Shown: one piece after another, positions 8,432 to 18,169 of the stretch
Layout: every line of letters starts with the position of its first letter
Position numbering within the stretch: the first letter of the stretch is position 1
From: CAIKZZ01 sp036742455
Lineage (GTDB): Bacteria; Pseudomonadota; Gammaproteobacteria; Steroidobacterales; Steroidobacteraceae
NCBI GenBank assembly: GCA_036742455.1
Contig: DAINQU010000003.1
Location: 1-64,000, forward strand
Length of the DNA stretch: 64,000 nucleotides
Direction of reading: 5' to 3'
Program-made: the position numbers and the translations under genes
Notes under the pieces: model-generated
The model's database searches: none
Told to the model about the DNA's origin: nothing
The model's input: only the letters and a program-made list of their open reading frames with translations

Positions 8432-10579
8432 ATGCCCCGTACTACTCCGCTTTCCGATATCCGCAATATCGGAATTATCGCCCACGTCGACGCCGGCAAG
8501 ACGACGACGACCGAGCGCATCCTGTATTACACGGGGCGCAAGCACACCATCGTCGACATCCACGATACGAAGGACTTGAAGTCCTCGACGACGACGGACT
8601 ACCTCGAACAGGAGCAAAAGCGCGGCATCACGATTCAGTCTGCTGCCGTCTCCGCGTTCTGGCGCAAGAAGAAGATCAACGTCATCGACACCCCGGGGCA
8701 CGTGGACTTCACCATCGAAGTGAACCGCTCGCTGCGCGTCCTTGACGGCGCCGTCGTTGTGTTCGACGGCGTTGCCGGCGTTGAGCCGCAGTCGGAAACC
8801 AACTGGCGCCTCGCTGACAACTACGACGTGCCGCGCATGTGCTACGTCAACAAGATGGACCGCAGCGGCGCGAACTACCTGCGCTGCGTGGACATGATCA
8901 AGAAGCGCCTCGGCGCGCGTCCGCTGCCCGTGCATCTGCCGATCGGCTCGGAAGACAACTTCAAGGGCATGATCGACCTCGTCGAAATGAAGGCCCTCGT
9001 CTGGGAGTCGGACGACAAGGACGCCGAGTGGAAGGTCCTCGACATCTCGCCGACCATCGCGGATGACCTGGAAATCACCGTTCCCAGCGATCGCGCGATC
9101 CTCGCCGACATCGCCAAGTACCGTACCGAGCTGGTCGACACCTGCCTCGAGATGGACGATGCGGCGATGGAAGCGTACCTGGAAGGCACCGAGCCGTCGG
9201 TCGAAACCCTGCGCGCTTGCTTGCGCAAGGGCACGATCACCTCGACGTTCACCCCGGTGCTGTGCGGTTCGTCGTACAAGAACAAGGGTGTGCAGCAGGT
9301 TCTCGATGCCGTCGTGGACTACCTCCCGGCCCCGACCGACGTTGCCGCTATCAAGACCGTCGACGCGGACGGCAACCCGATTGGCGAACGTATTTGCTCG
9401 GACGACGAGCCGTTCTCGGCGCTCGCGTTCAAGGTGATCAACGACGCGTACGGCGCGCTGACCTTCATCCGCGTGTACTCGGGCGTGCTCACCAAGGGCA
9501 TGTCCATCACGAACACGACGCGCGGCAAGCGCGAGAAAATCGGCCGCATGGTCGAAATGTTCGCGAAAGAAGCCAACGCCATTGAAGAAGCCCGCGCGGG
9601 CGACATCGTGGCACTCGTCTCGCTGGCCGAAACCGACACCGGTGACACGCTGTGCGAGTCGACCGCTCCGGTCGTGCTCGAGCGTATGCGCTTCCCTGAG
9701 CCGGTCATCAGCGTTTCGGTCAAGCCGAAGAACAAGGCGGAGCTTGAGAAGTTCAACGCCGCCATCGGCAAGATGGTTCGCGCCGATCCTTCGCTGCGTC
9801 TCGAAACGGACCGCGAAACGAGCGAAACGATTTTGCGCGGCATGGGCGAGTTGCACCTCGAAGTGACGCTCGATCGTATGCGTACGGAGTTCAACGTCGA
9901 AGGCATCATGGGTCAGCCGCAGGTGGCCTACCGTGAAGCCTTCACGAAGACGATCGAAGAGCACTACGTCCACAAGAAGCAGACGGGCGGTTCGGGTCAG
10001 TTCGCCGACGTGTGGATCAAGTTCGAGCCGCTCGAGCGTGGTTCGGGCTTCGTGTTCGTCGACGAAACCGTCGGTGGCTCGGTGCCGCGTGAATACGTGC
10101 CGTCCGTCGAAAAGGGTCTGCGCATGCAGCTCGAGGATGGCGTGCTTGCGCGCTTCCCGACCGTGGACTTCAAGGCGACGCTGTTCGACGGTAGCTACCA
10201 CGACGTCGACTCGAACGCACTGACGTTCGAAATCGCCGCCAAGGCGTGCTTCCGTGAGGGCATTCGCAAGGCCGGTCCGGTGCTGCTCGAGCCCGTGATG
10301 AAGGTTGAAACCGTGACCCCGGGTGACTACCTCGGTGACGTCATTGGCGACATCAACCGTCGTCGTGGCTCGATCCAGGACCAGCTGGAGCGCGGCACGA
10401 ACATCGCCGTCGTGGCCCATGTGCCGCTCTCGGAAATGTTCGGCTACATCGGCCATCTGCGTGGCATGACCTCGGGCCGTGCGTCGTACACGATGGAGTT
10501 CTCGCACTACGATCAAGTGCCGCGCAACGTCGCGGACGCCGTGATCGAAGCCGTGAACAAGCCGGCGACGGCGAGCTGA
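8432..10579 (+). CDS. fusA: elongation factor G, stand-alone copy with divergent switch I
   Basis: 715 aa GTPase. G1 AHVDAGKT, G2/switch I end in RGITIQSAA, G3 DTPGHVDF and G4 NKMD are intact, and domains II-V run full length. Between the P-loop and RGIT the sequence HDTKDLKSSTTTDYLEQEQ replaces the usual EF-G block (which contains GAATMDWMEQEQ). The gene is not beside rpsL, rpsG or tuf, so a second fusA is likely elsewhere. Synonymous codon choice is strongly restricted, as in highly expressed genes. The ATG at 8432 is chosen by homology with EF-G N-termini (MARTTP-like). A strong terminator follows at 10614. It could be a specialised EF-G paralogue. Confidence 0.9.
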   Translation: MPRTTPLSDIRNIGIIAHVDAGKTTTTERILYYTGRKHTIVDIHDTKDLKSSTTTDYLEQEQKRGITIQSAAVSAFWRKKKINVIDTPGHVDFTIEVNRSLRVLDGAVVVFDGVAGVEPQSETNWRLADNYDVPRMCYVNKMDRSGANYLRCVDMIKKRLGARPLPVHLPIGSEDNFKGMIDLVEMKALVWESDDKDAEWKVLDISPTIADDLEITVPSDRAILADIAKYRTELVDTCLEMDDAAMEAYLEGTEPSVETLRACLRKGTITSTFTPVLCGSSYKNKGVQQVLDAVVDYLPAPTDVAAIKTVDADGNPIGERICSDDEPFSALAFKVINDAYGALTFIRVYSGVLTKGMSITNTTRGKREKIGRMVEMFAKEANAIEEARAGDIVALVSLAETDTGDTLCESTAPVVLERMRFPEPVISVSVKPKNKAELEKFNAAIGKMVRADPSLRLETDRETSETILRGMGELHLEVTLDRMRTEFNVEGIMGQPQVAYREAFTKTIEEHYVHKKQTGGSGQFADVWIKFEPLERGSGFVFVDETVGGSVPREYVPSVEKGLRMQLEDGVLARFPTVDFKATLFDGSYHDVDSNALTFEIAAKACFREGIRKAGPVLLEPVMKVETVTPGDYLGDVIGDINRRRGSIQDQLERGTNIAVVAHVPLSEMFGYIGHLRGMTSGRASYTMEFSHYDQVPRNVADAVIEAVNKPATAS

Positions 10580-10613
10580 TACAACGGGCGGGTCCCCCGC
10601 CCGGTTGATCGGC

Positions 10614-10643
10614 AAAAAAGGGCGCCTCCGGGCGCCCTTTTTT
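10614..10643 (+). terminator. intrinsic terminator after EF-G gene
   Basis: A-run, then stem GGGCGCC (10620-10626), loop TCCG, GGCGCCC (10631-10637), then six Ts. With As on one side and Ts on the other it can end transcription in both directions. It lies 35 nt after the EF-G stop. Confidence 0.9.
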
Positions 10644-10748
10644 CATGGTGCGTTGGCGCCTAGGCCGTCACGGCGCCCCTGCGGACGCAGCCCCGCACCT
10701 CAGGTTCCGAGGCGCGATATCATCACCGCTCGAGCCCGCGGAGTCCCC

Positions 10749-11141
10749 ATGAATCCGGTTGTTCATTTTGAAATTCCCTATCGCGATGCCGACCGAGCAA
10801 GCGCCTTCTACGCAAAGGCCTTCGGCTGGAAAGCGACGTCCCTCGGGCCACGCATGGGGAATTACATCGTGGTTGTGACCGCCGAAGAGGATGTCGTGCC
10901 CGAGGCGCCGGGCGGCGCCATTAACGGTGGGCTCTATCCGGTAAAGGAGGGTTGGCCGCACCAATACCCGTCCATCGTGATCGGCGTCGATGATCTCGCG
11001 CTCGCCATGGATCGCGTGCGGACGGCCGGCGGCACCTTACTCGGTGAGCCCATGCGCATCCCCCAAGTCGGGGACTACGTCGCGTTTCTGGACACGGAAG
11101 GCAACCGCGGCGCGATGCTACAGCCGAAGCCCCGCGCCTAA
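10749..11141 (+). CDS. VOC (glyoxalase/bleomycin-resistance fold) family protein
   Basis: 130 aa, the usual length of a single VOC unit (two beta-alpha-beta-beta-beta modules). The N-terminus VVHFEIPYRDADRASAFYAK and the end YVAFLDTEGNRGAMLQP are typical of the glyoxalase-like group (predicted enzymes related to lactoylglutathione lyase). The metal ligands that would define a specific reaction cannot be assigned confidently, so substrate is unknown. The ATG at 10749 follows the EF-G terminator by about 105 nt; the stop is 3 nt before the EamA gene, so the two are probably co-transcribed. Confidence 0.85.
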   Translation: MNPVVHFEIPYRDADRASAFYAKAFGWKATSLGPRMGNYIVVVTAEEDVVPEAPGGAINGGLYPVKEGWPHQYPSIVIGVDDLALAMDRVRTAGGTLLGEPMRIPQVGDYVAFLDTEGNRGAMLQPKPRA

Positions 11142-11144
11142 CAC

Positions 11145-12032
11145 ATGCACCGCACGCGCCGGCACGGATTGCTTGCGATCAATGCGGCGTCCCTGATCTT
11201 TGGTAGCGCCGCTCTGTTCGGCCGCCTTCCCGTGTCCACCGTCTGGGTGGTCGCGGGCCGCAGCGGGTTAGCCGCCATCACGCTGGCAGCCGTGTGCGCC
11301 TTGACTCAGCGTTGGCGCCCCTTGCCCGCCGCGCTTCGACCGTGGCTCGTCGCGAGCGGCGTCATGCTGGCCGCTCACTGGTTGGCCTTTTACGGATCGA
11401 TCCAGCAGGCAGGGATCGCGGTCGGTACCGTCACCTTCGCGACCTTCCCATTGTTCACGTTGCTGGTGGAAAGCATCCGGCGGCGACAACGACCCAGCCC
11501 TATACACGTCGGCGCCGCCGTCACGATCGTCCTCGCGATTGCCTGGTTGTTTGGCGTGCCTGAAGCGGGCGTCGATCGGTGGGGCATCGTCGCCGGACTG
11601 TCGTCCGCCGTGCTCTATGCGCTGTATTGGCACGTCTCACGCCCCTTGGCGAAAACGCTGCCGGACGCGTGGTCGGCTGTCCTGCAAAACGCGGTGGTCT
11701 GCGCGGTCACTGCGCCCATCGCGCTCATGCAAGCAGGCATTCCGGCGTCGCCACGCGTTTGGTGGGGCCTGTTGTGGCTCGGTACCGTCAACACGGCTGT
11801 CGGGCTTGTCCTGTACCAACGAGCGCTTAGATTTCTTGACACAACAACCTGCAGTGCCTTCATCGCGCTCGAACCGGTCTATGCCATCCTCCTCGCGCGT
11901 CTGTTGCTCAACGAACCGGCGCCCGCACGCACGCTGGTCGCCGGAGCGCTGATCGTGGCGGCATCGCTCGCGATGCTCAAGCACGATGCGGGCGGGTCAC
12001 TGCCATCCTCAACGCCAGATTGCAGCCGTTAA
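11145..12032 (+). CDS. EamA/DMT family transporter
   Basis: 295 aa with about ten hydrophobic segments in two repeats, the layout of the drug/metabolite transporter (RhaT/EamA) family. The second repeat carries the typical LWLGTVNTAVGLVLYQRALR and ALEPVYAILLARLLLNE stretches. Inner-membrane exporter of small metabolites or amino acids; the substrate cannot be predicted. It begins 3 nt after the VOC gene. A gap of 72 nt leads to the RND operon. Confidence 0.88.
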   Translation: MHRTRRHGLLAINAASLIFGSAALFGRLPVSTVWVVAGRSGLAAITLAAVCALTQRWRPLPAALRPWLVASGVMLAAHWLAFYGSIQQAGIAVGTVTFATFPLFTLLVESIRRRQRPSPIHVGAAVTIVLAIAWLFGVPEAGVDRWGIVAGLSSAVLYALYWHVSRPLAKTLPDAWSAVLQNAVVCAVTAPIALMQAGIPASPRVWWGLLWLGTVNTAVGLVLYQRALRFLDTTTCSAFIALEPVYAILLARLLLNEPAPARTLVAGALIVAASLAMLKHDAGGSLPSSTPDCSR

Positions 12033-12104
12033 CACGGGCCCACTCGTTATAATGGCGCGCGCGTCGCGGTACGACGCCTCGCCGACTGGGATTGGCCCCG
12101 AACT

Positions 12105-15100
12105 ATGTGGATCGTCCATCTAGCGCTACGGCGCCCGTACACGTTCTTGGTGCTTGCGCTCACGATCCTGATGCTCGGGATCTTTGCGATTCTGCGCACG
12201 CCTACCGATATCTTCCCCAACATTCGAATTCCGGTGGTCGCGACCATCTGGAACTACGCCGGTTTGCCGCCCGAAGACATGGCGAATCGCATCATTCTCA
12301 ATCCTGAGCGAACGGCACAGACCACGGTCAACGACGTCGAGCACACCGAATCGCAATCGCTGAACGGCACCTCGGTCGTGAAGTACTTCTTCCAGCCGAA
12401 TGCCAACGAAGATCTCGCCTATGCGCAGATCGGCGCCGTTTCACAAACGCAGCTGCGGTCGATGCCTACCGGCACCACGCCGCCGTTTGTGCTCGCGTTC
12501 AATGCGTCGACCGTACCCATCGTCCAGTTGGCCGTTTCCAGCGACGGCCTGCCCGAGTCGAAGATTTTCGATCTTTCGAATACGGTGATTCGGACCGGGC
12601 TTGCCACGGTACAGGGGGCTTCGATTCCTTGGCCCTTCGGCGGACAGCAGCGTCAGATTCAGGTGGACCTGAATCCTGAGGCCTTGCATGCGCGCGGCCT
12701 ATCGGCCGCTGACGTCACCACCGCGATTGGCGCGCAAAATCTCATCCTCCCGACCGGCACACAAAAGATCGGGGAGCTCGAGTATTACATCGGCTTGAAC
12801 GCGAACGCGAAGACGATCGACGACCTGAATGCACTGCCCATCACGGCGCATGACAACAAGGTCACCTACGTGCAAGACGTGGCCCACGTCCGTGATGGCT
12901 TTCCGCCGCAAACGAACATCGTTCGTCGTGACGGACATCGCGCCGTGCTCATGAGCGTTTTGAAGATCGGCAACGCGTCGACGCTCGACATCATCAAGGG
13001 CATCAAGGACCGCTTGCCCGGTGTGCGCGATACGCTTCCGAAAGAGATGGACATCAACCTGATCGGTGATCAATCGGTGTTCGTGCGCGCGGCCATCGAA
13101 GGCGTGGTTCGAGAAGCGGTCATCGCCGCGGCACTCACTGCGTTGATGATCTTGCTGTTCCTCGGCAACTGGCGTAGCACGCTGATCATCGCCGTTTCCA
13201 TCCCCCTTTCGATACTCGCGTCGATCATCTGTCTGTCGGCGATCGGCGAGACGATCAACATCATGACCCTCGGCGGCCTCGCGCTCGCAGTGGGTATCCT
13301 CGTCGATGACGCCACCGTCACCATTGAAAACATTGACACACACCTCGAGCGAGGGGATGACGTCGAAACCGCAATTCTGAAGGGCGCGGAGCAGATCGCT
13401 ATTCCGGCACTTGTCTCGACGCTGGCCATTTGCATCGTGTTCGTCCCCATGTTCCTACTCCCGGGCATTGCAAAGTTCTTGTTCGTGCCCTTGGCAGAAG
13501 CGGTCGTCTTCGCGATGTTGGCCTCCTATGTCTTGTCGCGGACTCTCGTGCCGACGTTGGCCATGTACTGGCTCAAGGCGCACGACGATGGCCACCGGAA
13601 TGTCGCGCGGGGCGCGTGGGCTCGGTTCGAAGTGGCCTTCCAGGCACGATTCGAGCACGTGCGGGAGCGTTATCGCGGACTGCTCGAAGGGGCACTGCGT
13701 GCGCGTTGGGGATTTGTCGTGCCATTCTTGGCAGCGATGGCCGCGACCGCGCTCATCGCGTTCCCCATTGGCCCGCTGCCGGGTTTAGGGCAAGACTTTT
13801 TCCCGGCGGTGGACGGCGGCCAAATCAAATTGCACGTGCGAGCGCGCACGGGCTCGCGGATCGACGCGACCACTCGCTTGTGCGACGCCATCGAGGCGCG
13901 CATCCGTGAATGGATCCCCGCCTCGGAGATGGAATCCGTGGTCGACAACATCGGGCTTCCCAACAGCGGCATCAATCTCGCGTATTCGACCTCCGCTCCG
14001 ATCGGGCCGGGGGACGCCGACATTTACATCGCATTGAAGCCGCAGCATGCGCCGACCGCGCACTACGTCACGATGCTTCGCAAGCGCCTGCGTGAAGAAT
14101 TTCCGTCCACCCAATTTGCCTTCCTCTCGGCCGACATTGTCGGCCAGATTCTGAATTTCGGCCTGCCCGCGCCGGTTGACGTGCAGATTTCGGGCTTCAA
14201 CGTGCCGGCGAATCGGGAATACGCCAATGCGATTTACGATCGGCTGAAGACCATTCCGGGCATCGTGGACCTCCGGGTACAACAGGCCTTCGACTATCCG
14301 ACTCTCAACATCGACGTCGACCGCTCCAAAGCGGCGACGGTCGGTTTGACGGAAAAGGACGTGGCATCCAGCCTGCTCGTGTCGTTGTCCGGCAGCGCGC
14401 AAACGTCGCCCTCGTTCTGGGTGGATCCCAAGAGCGGGACGATGTACCCCGTCACCGCACAGACCCCGCAGTATCGCTTGTCGACCCTATCGGACCTCAA
14501 AGCCACGCCGATCACCTCGGGTGCCAATTTCGGGACACCCCAAGAACTGGTGAACTTGGCGAGCATCCGCCGCGGTGCTGCACCGGCGGTTGTGACTCAC
14601 TTCAACGCGAAGCCGGCCGTGGATATATTCGCGTCGGTGGAAGGCATTGACCTCGGGTATGTCGCCGCGGAAATCGGCAAAGTGGTTGCGTCGGCAAAAG
14701 AAAAAGCACCGCGCGGCACCACGACGGTCGTAAAGGGCCAGATCGAAACGATGAAATCGTCCTTCAACGGCCTGCTCATCGGTCTCGCCGGCGCAGTCGT
14801 CCTCATCTACCTGCTCATGGTCGTGAATTTTCAGTCGTGGGTCGATCCGTTCATCATCATCACCGGTCTACCGGCGGCGCTTGCCGGCATTGTCTGGATG
14901 CTCTTCCTCACCCACACCAGCGTCAGCGTCCCTGCACTGACCGGCGCGATTATGTGCATGGGTGTTGCGACCGCAAACAGCGTGCTCGTTGTCAGCTTTG
15001 CACGCGACCGGATGCGCGCCGGCGATCACGCATTGGAAGCCGCGTGGATGGCGGGCTTTACTCGATTCCGGCCCGTCATCATGACGGCCCTCGCGATGGT

Positions 15101-15287
15101 CATCGGCATGATTCCGATGGCTCTCGGTCTGGGTGAGGGCGGCGAACAAAACGCCCCGCTCGGACGCGCCGTGATCGGCGGCCTCCTCTTCGCGACGTTC
15201 GCGACCCTGTTCTTTGTTCCGACCGTGTTCGCGATGATCCACGGTCCGCGAGCAACTCCGACTCCCTCTGGAGAGGCGCATGTCTAA
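12105..15287 (+). CDS. RND efflux permease (AcrB/MdtB-type inner-membrane pump)
   Basis: 1060 aa, normal for an RND pump. TM1 lies near residues 12-32, followed by the large periplasmic porter domain, a TM bundle, a second porter repeat and a second bundle. The proton-relay aspartates are in GILVDDATVTIENI (Asp401/Asp402), as in the HAE-1 drug-efflux group rather than heavy-metal CzcA/CusA pumps. It is a proton antiporter working with the adaptor and outer-membrane channel encoded next. The adaptor ATG overlaps its 3' end by 8 nt. Substrates cannot be inferred; no regulator gene is adjacent. Confidence 0.93.
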   Translation: MWIVHLALRRPYTFLVLALTILMLGIFAILRTPTDIFPNIRIPVVATIWNYAGLPPEDMANRIILNPERTAQTTVNDVEHTESQSLNGTSVVKYFFQPNANEDLAYAQIGAVSQTQLRSMPTGTTPPFVLAFNASTVPIVQLAVSSDGLPESKIFDLSNTVIRTGLATVQGASIPWPFGGQQRQIQVDLNPEALHARGLSAADVTTAIGAQNLILPTGTQKIGELEYYIGLNANAKTIDDLNALPITAHDNKVTYVQDVAHVRDGFPPQTNIVRRDGHRAVLMSVLKIGNASTLDIIKGIKDRLPGVRDTLPKEMDINLIGDQSVFVRAAIEGVVREAVIAAALTALMILLFLGNWRSTLIIAVSIPLSILASIICLSAIGETINIMTLGGLALAVGILVDDATVTIENIDTHLERGDDVETAILKGAEQIAIPALVSTLAICIVFVPMFLLPGIAKFLFVPLAEAVVFAMLASYVLSRTLVPTLAMYWLKAHDDGHRNVARGAWARFEVAFQARFEHVRERYRGLLEGALRARWGFVVPFLAAMAATALIAFPIGPLPGLGQDFFPAVDGGQIKLHVRARTGSRIDATTRLCDAIEARIREWIPASEMESVVDNIGLPNSGINLAYSTSAPIGPGDADIYIALKPQHAPTAHYVTMLRKRLREEFPSTQFAFLSADIVGQILNFGLPAPVDVQISGFNVPANREYANAIYDRLKTIPGIVDLRVQQAFDYPTLNIDVDRSKAATVGLTEKDVASSLLVSLSGSAQTSPSFWVDPKSGTMYPVTAQTPQYRLSTLSDLKATPITSGANFGTPQELVNLASIRRGAAPAVVTHFNAKPAVDIFASVEGIDLGYVAAEIGKVVASAKEKAPRGTTTVVKGQIETMKSSFNGLLIGLAGAVVLIYLLMVVNFQSWVDPFIIITGLPAALAGIVWMLFLTHTSVSVPALTGAIMCMGVATANSVLVVSFARDRMRAGDHALEAAWMAGFTRFRPVIMTALAMVIGMIPMALGLGEGGEQNAPLGRAVIGGLLFATFATLFFVPTVFAMIHGPRATPTPSGEAHV

Positions 15288-16452
15288 TTCGATGCATCCC
15301 GACGCGGCCACGCGTGACGCCGACCGTAGCGCTCGACGCTGGCGTAATGGCCTGCTGACCGCCGCTGTCCTGACGGCGGTCGTTGGCGTCAGCTATCGTC
15401 TCGCGGAGCGGAAAGCGCTGGCTGCGGAAACGACGGCCGCGGCGATACCCGTCGTGGCGGTGATCAATCCCACACCGGCCGATAAGGGAGAAACGCTGGA
15501 TCTTCCGGCGACGGCCCAGGCTTTTGCCGAAGCCATGATCTACGCGCGCACGAGCGGTTACGTAAAGTCGTGGGCCACGGATCTCGGCGCCAAGGTCAAA
15601 AAGGGCGCCGTAATGGCAGAGATCGAGACGCCCGACGTCGACCAACAGTTCCGCCAAGCGCACGCGGATTTGCTGACCGCGCGAGCCGCGAACGAGATCG
15701 CTCGCAGTACGAACGAACGCTGGCAGCAACTGCTGGCCACGGAATCCGTTTCCAAACAAGACGCCGAACAGAAGGCCTCCGACGCGGCACAAAAGAAAGC
15801 GGCGGTGCAATCCGCCGAAGCGAACTTGGCCCGGTTGCGGGACTTGCAGGGGTTCCAGCACATTCGCGCGCCGTTCGATGGCATTGTGACGCAGCGCAGC
15901 GTCGACGTCGGTGCGTTGGTTGCCGCAGGCCAGAACGCCGGCACGCCGTTGTTTAAAGTGTCCGACGTCCACCGCTTGCGCATTTTTGCGGCCGTGCCCG
16001 AGGCGTACGCGGGCAAGATCCACGACGGTGCGTCCGCACAAGTGACCTTTGACGGGCGTCCGGGCGTTCATTCCGCCACCGTGACGTCGACAGCAGGGGC
16101 TCTGGATGCTGCGACGCGAACCCTGCAAATCGAACTGCAGATGGACAATCGGGACGGCACTTTGTTGGCTGGTGCCTACGCGCACGTGCACTTCGATCTC
16201 GGCGTGCAAACCGACTTGCCCCGCGTTCCGGTCACGGCGCTGATCTTCCGTAGCACAGGGTTGTGGGTCGCCACGGTCCCCGACGGTCAACACGTTGCGC
16301 TGCGCAAAGTCGTCCCGGGACGCGATTTCGGCACGGAGATCGAGGTGCTGGACGGTGTGACCAGTCATGACGTTGTCGTCGCCAATCCGCCCGACTCACT
16401 GACCGATGGCGCCACGGTGCGCGTCGTCGCCGGCCACAAGGCCCACGGATGA
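15280..16452 (+). CDS. RND efflux periplasmic adaptor (membrane fusion protein)
   Basis: 390 aa. An N-terminal membrane anchor (about residues 23-42) precedes the lipoyl half-motifs (ARTSGYVKSW near 88, FDGIVTQRSVDVGALVAAGQ near 200), a coiled-coil hairpin rich in Ala/Gln/Lys and a beta-barrel domain. It links the RND pump to the outer-membrane channel. It overlaps the pump gene by 8 nt and the channel gene by 4 nt (ATGA), so the three are translationally coupled. Confidence 0.92.
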   Translation: MSNSMHPDAATRDADRSARRWRNGLLTAAVLTAVVGVSYRLAERKALAAETTAAAIPVVAVINPTPADKGETLDLPATAQAFAEAMIYARTSGYVKSWATDLGAKVKKGAVMAEIETPDVDQQFRQAHADLLTARAANEIARSTNERWQQLLATESVSKQDAEQKASDAAQKKAAVQSAEANLARLRDLQGFQHIRAPFDGIVTQRSVDVGALVAAGQNAGTPLFKVSDVHRLRIFAAVPEAYAGKIHDGASAQVTFDGRPGVHSATVTSTAGALDAATRTLQIELQMDNRDGTLLAGAYAHVHFDLGVQTDLPRVPVTALIFRSTGLWVATVPDGQHVALRKVVPGRDFGTEIEVLDGVTSHDVVVANPPDSLTDGATVRVVAGHKAHG

Positions 16453-17852
16453 TGCGCTCCGTTGCTGCCACGCTGGCGTGCCTGTCGGTGGCCGGTTGCG
16501 CACTCGGCCCCACCGTCGATCGGCCGGTCGTACCGACGCCCGAGCACTACGCCGAGGTCGGTGATTGGATGGCGGCGGCGCCAGCAGACCAGGACGCCAA
16601 AGGCGCCTGGTGGACCCTGTTCGACGATGCGACGCTCAATCGCCTTGAGCAGTCCCTCGCCGACGACAGCCCGGCGTTGAAAATTGCCCTGGCGCGGCTG
16701 GAGGAAGCCCAAGCGACAGCACGCGCTGCGGCCGGCGCGTTGTGGCCGCGTGTGGCCGTGGGCGTCGGCGCAACGCGCGCGCAAACATCCACCCAAGGCC
16801 CTACCTATTCGCCGAGCCGCGCGGATACGTACAACGATCTGTCGGCCAGCGGCGCGTTGTCGTACGAACTCGATGTGTTTGGCCGACTCCGCGCTGCAGC
16901 CGCGAGCAGTCGCGCGTTAGCCGACGCCGCTGCCGGAGATCGTCGGGCACTGGAGTTGTCGCTACAGGCCGAACTCGCCAGCGATTACTTCCAAGCACGG
17001 GCGTTGGATACACAAATCGCGGTACTCGCAACCACCGTCAGCGACGACGAGAAGGCACTCGCGATCACGGAAAACCTTTATCACGGCGGTGCCGCGACCG
17101 CCGGCGATGTCGCGTTGTCGCGCGCCCAGTTGGAGGCCGCGCGGACGCAGTGGACCGATGCCCAACTGCATCGGTCCCAGACCGACCATGCGCTCGCCGT
17201 GCTGCTCGGTCGCGCGCCAGCCGATTGGCATTTGCCGGCCGCGCCGCTCACCGCCCCACTGACGCCTCCCAGCGTGACGGCCGGGGTGCCGTCGACGCTG
17301 TTGCAGCGTCGACCGGACATCGGCGCCGCGGAACGCAGGGTGCAAAGTGCTGCAGCGGCCGTGGGCATCGCGCGCAGTGCTTACTTTCCGGTGTTTTCGA
17401 TCGGCGCGGCGTTGGGGCGCGACAGCCTGCAATCAGCCACCTGGTTTACCGCCCCTGCTCGCTTTTGGAGCATTGCACCGAGCGCCGTGATGACGGTACT
17501 CGACGGTGGCCAACGTCGGGCGCAGGTCCAAGGCGCGACGGCGGCATTGGCCGAGGCGACCGAAAACTACCGGCAGACGGTCCTCACGGCCTACCAAGAC
17601 GTTGAAGACAGCCTGGCCGCCGTTCGCGAGTTGTCGCACGAGCAGACCAGTGCCGACGCCAACGTGGCGGCCTCCCAAATCGCTCGCGTGCAAGCGCAGC
17701 ACCGCTACGAGGGCGGCGCCACGACGTACGTTGAGGTAGCGGTTGCACAGAATGCGCTATTGACCGCGCAACTGAACGACATCGCCATCACGCAGCGACG
17801 ACTGGTCGCCACGACCCAGCTTATCCGCGCGCTGGGCGGAGATTGGCGCTAA
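16449..17852 (+). CDS. outer-membrane efflux lipoprotein (NodT/OprM family, TolC-like)
   Basis: 467 aa. Lipoprotein signal with lipobox VAGC, Cys17. Two repeated outer-membrane-factor halves are visible, each containing the helical pattern of RRALELSLQAELASDY and RRPDIGAAERRVQSAAAAVG (the RRPDI signature of NodT-type channels). It forms the trimeric outer-membrane exit duct for the RND pump. Last gene of the tripartite operon; the CCTGTACA array begins 6 nt after its stop. Confidence 0.93.
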   Translation: MMRSVAATLACLSVAGCALGPTVDRPVVPTPEHYAEVGDWMAAAPADQDAKGAWWTLFDDATLNRLEQSLADDSPALKIALARLEEAQATARAAAGALWPRVAVGVGATRAQTSTQGPTYSPSRADTYNDLSASGALSYELDVFGRLRAAAASSRALADAAAGDRRALELSLQAELASDYFQARALDTQIAVLATTVSDDEKALAITENLYHGGAATAGDVALSRAQLEAARTQWTDAQLHRSQTDHALAVLLGRAPADWHLPAAPLTAPLTPPSVTAGVPSTLLQRRPDIGAAERRVQSAAAAVGIARSAYFPVFSIGAALGRDSLQSATWFTAPARFWSIAPSAVMTVLDGGQRRAQVQGATAALAEATENYRQTVLTAYQDVEDSLAAVRELSHEQTSADANVAASQIARVQAQHRYEGGATTYVEVAVAQNALLTAQLNDIAITQRRLVATTQLIRALGGDWR

Positions 17853-18169
17853 GGCGTCCTGTACAAATAATGGGCGGCGCGATTTCTACAGGATGCGTAG
17901 CCTGTACAAATCGTATCAGGGATGTCGTCTAAGCCCCTCTAATACCTCAAAAATCGTCGTCTCGTGGCGACACCTTTCGCTTCATCGCCGATCTTTGCGC
18001 CGCGAAACCTGTACAAGATGCGCTTATTCACACAACTTAACCTGTACAGAAACAATACAATAACTTGACATAGTCCTCGTGCGTCCGCAGCATACGTTCA
18101 GTATTTGTACACCCATGCTTGGTTGCCCCGCATACTCGGGGAAACGCCAGTCATGCGCAGGAGCGAAAC
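17853..18169 (+). repeat. intergenic array of CCTGTACA motifs before multicopper oxidase operon
   Basis: The 317-nt gap holds four same-orientation copies of CCTGTACA(A/G): 17858, 17901, 18008 and 18041; a degenerate reverse copy (TCTACAGG, 17885-17892); and a reverse copy TTTGTACACCC (18104-18114). Copy-to-copy distances of 43, 107 and 33 nt are near whole helical turns. Core TGTACA is palindromic. A clean -35 TTGACA (18065-18070) follows but no good -10 is found 16-19 nt downstream, which suits an activator-dependent promoter. No gene is seen here. Regulatory role is inferred. Confidence 0.6.

Noticed and set aside
8297..10615. 772-codon open frame antisense to the EF-G gene
   Set aside because: It mirrors the strongly biased codons of a conserved gene and has no family features; low stop density is expected opposite such a GC-rich gene.
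12105..17852. Heavy-metal (CzcA/CusA) assignment of the RND operon because of the neighbouring copper proteins
   Set aside because: The relay motif LVDDATV fits the HAE-1 drug-efflux group, and no His/Met-rich metal-binding region is seen in the adaptor.
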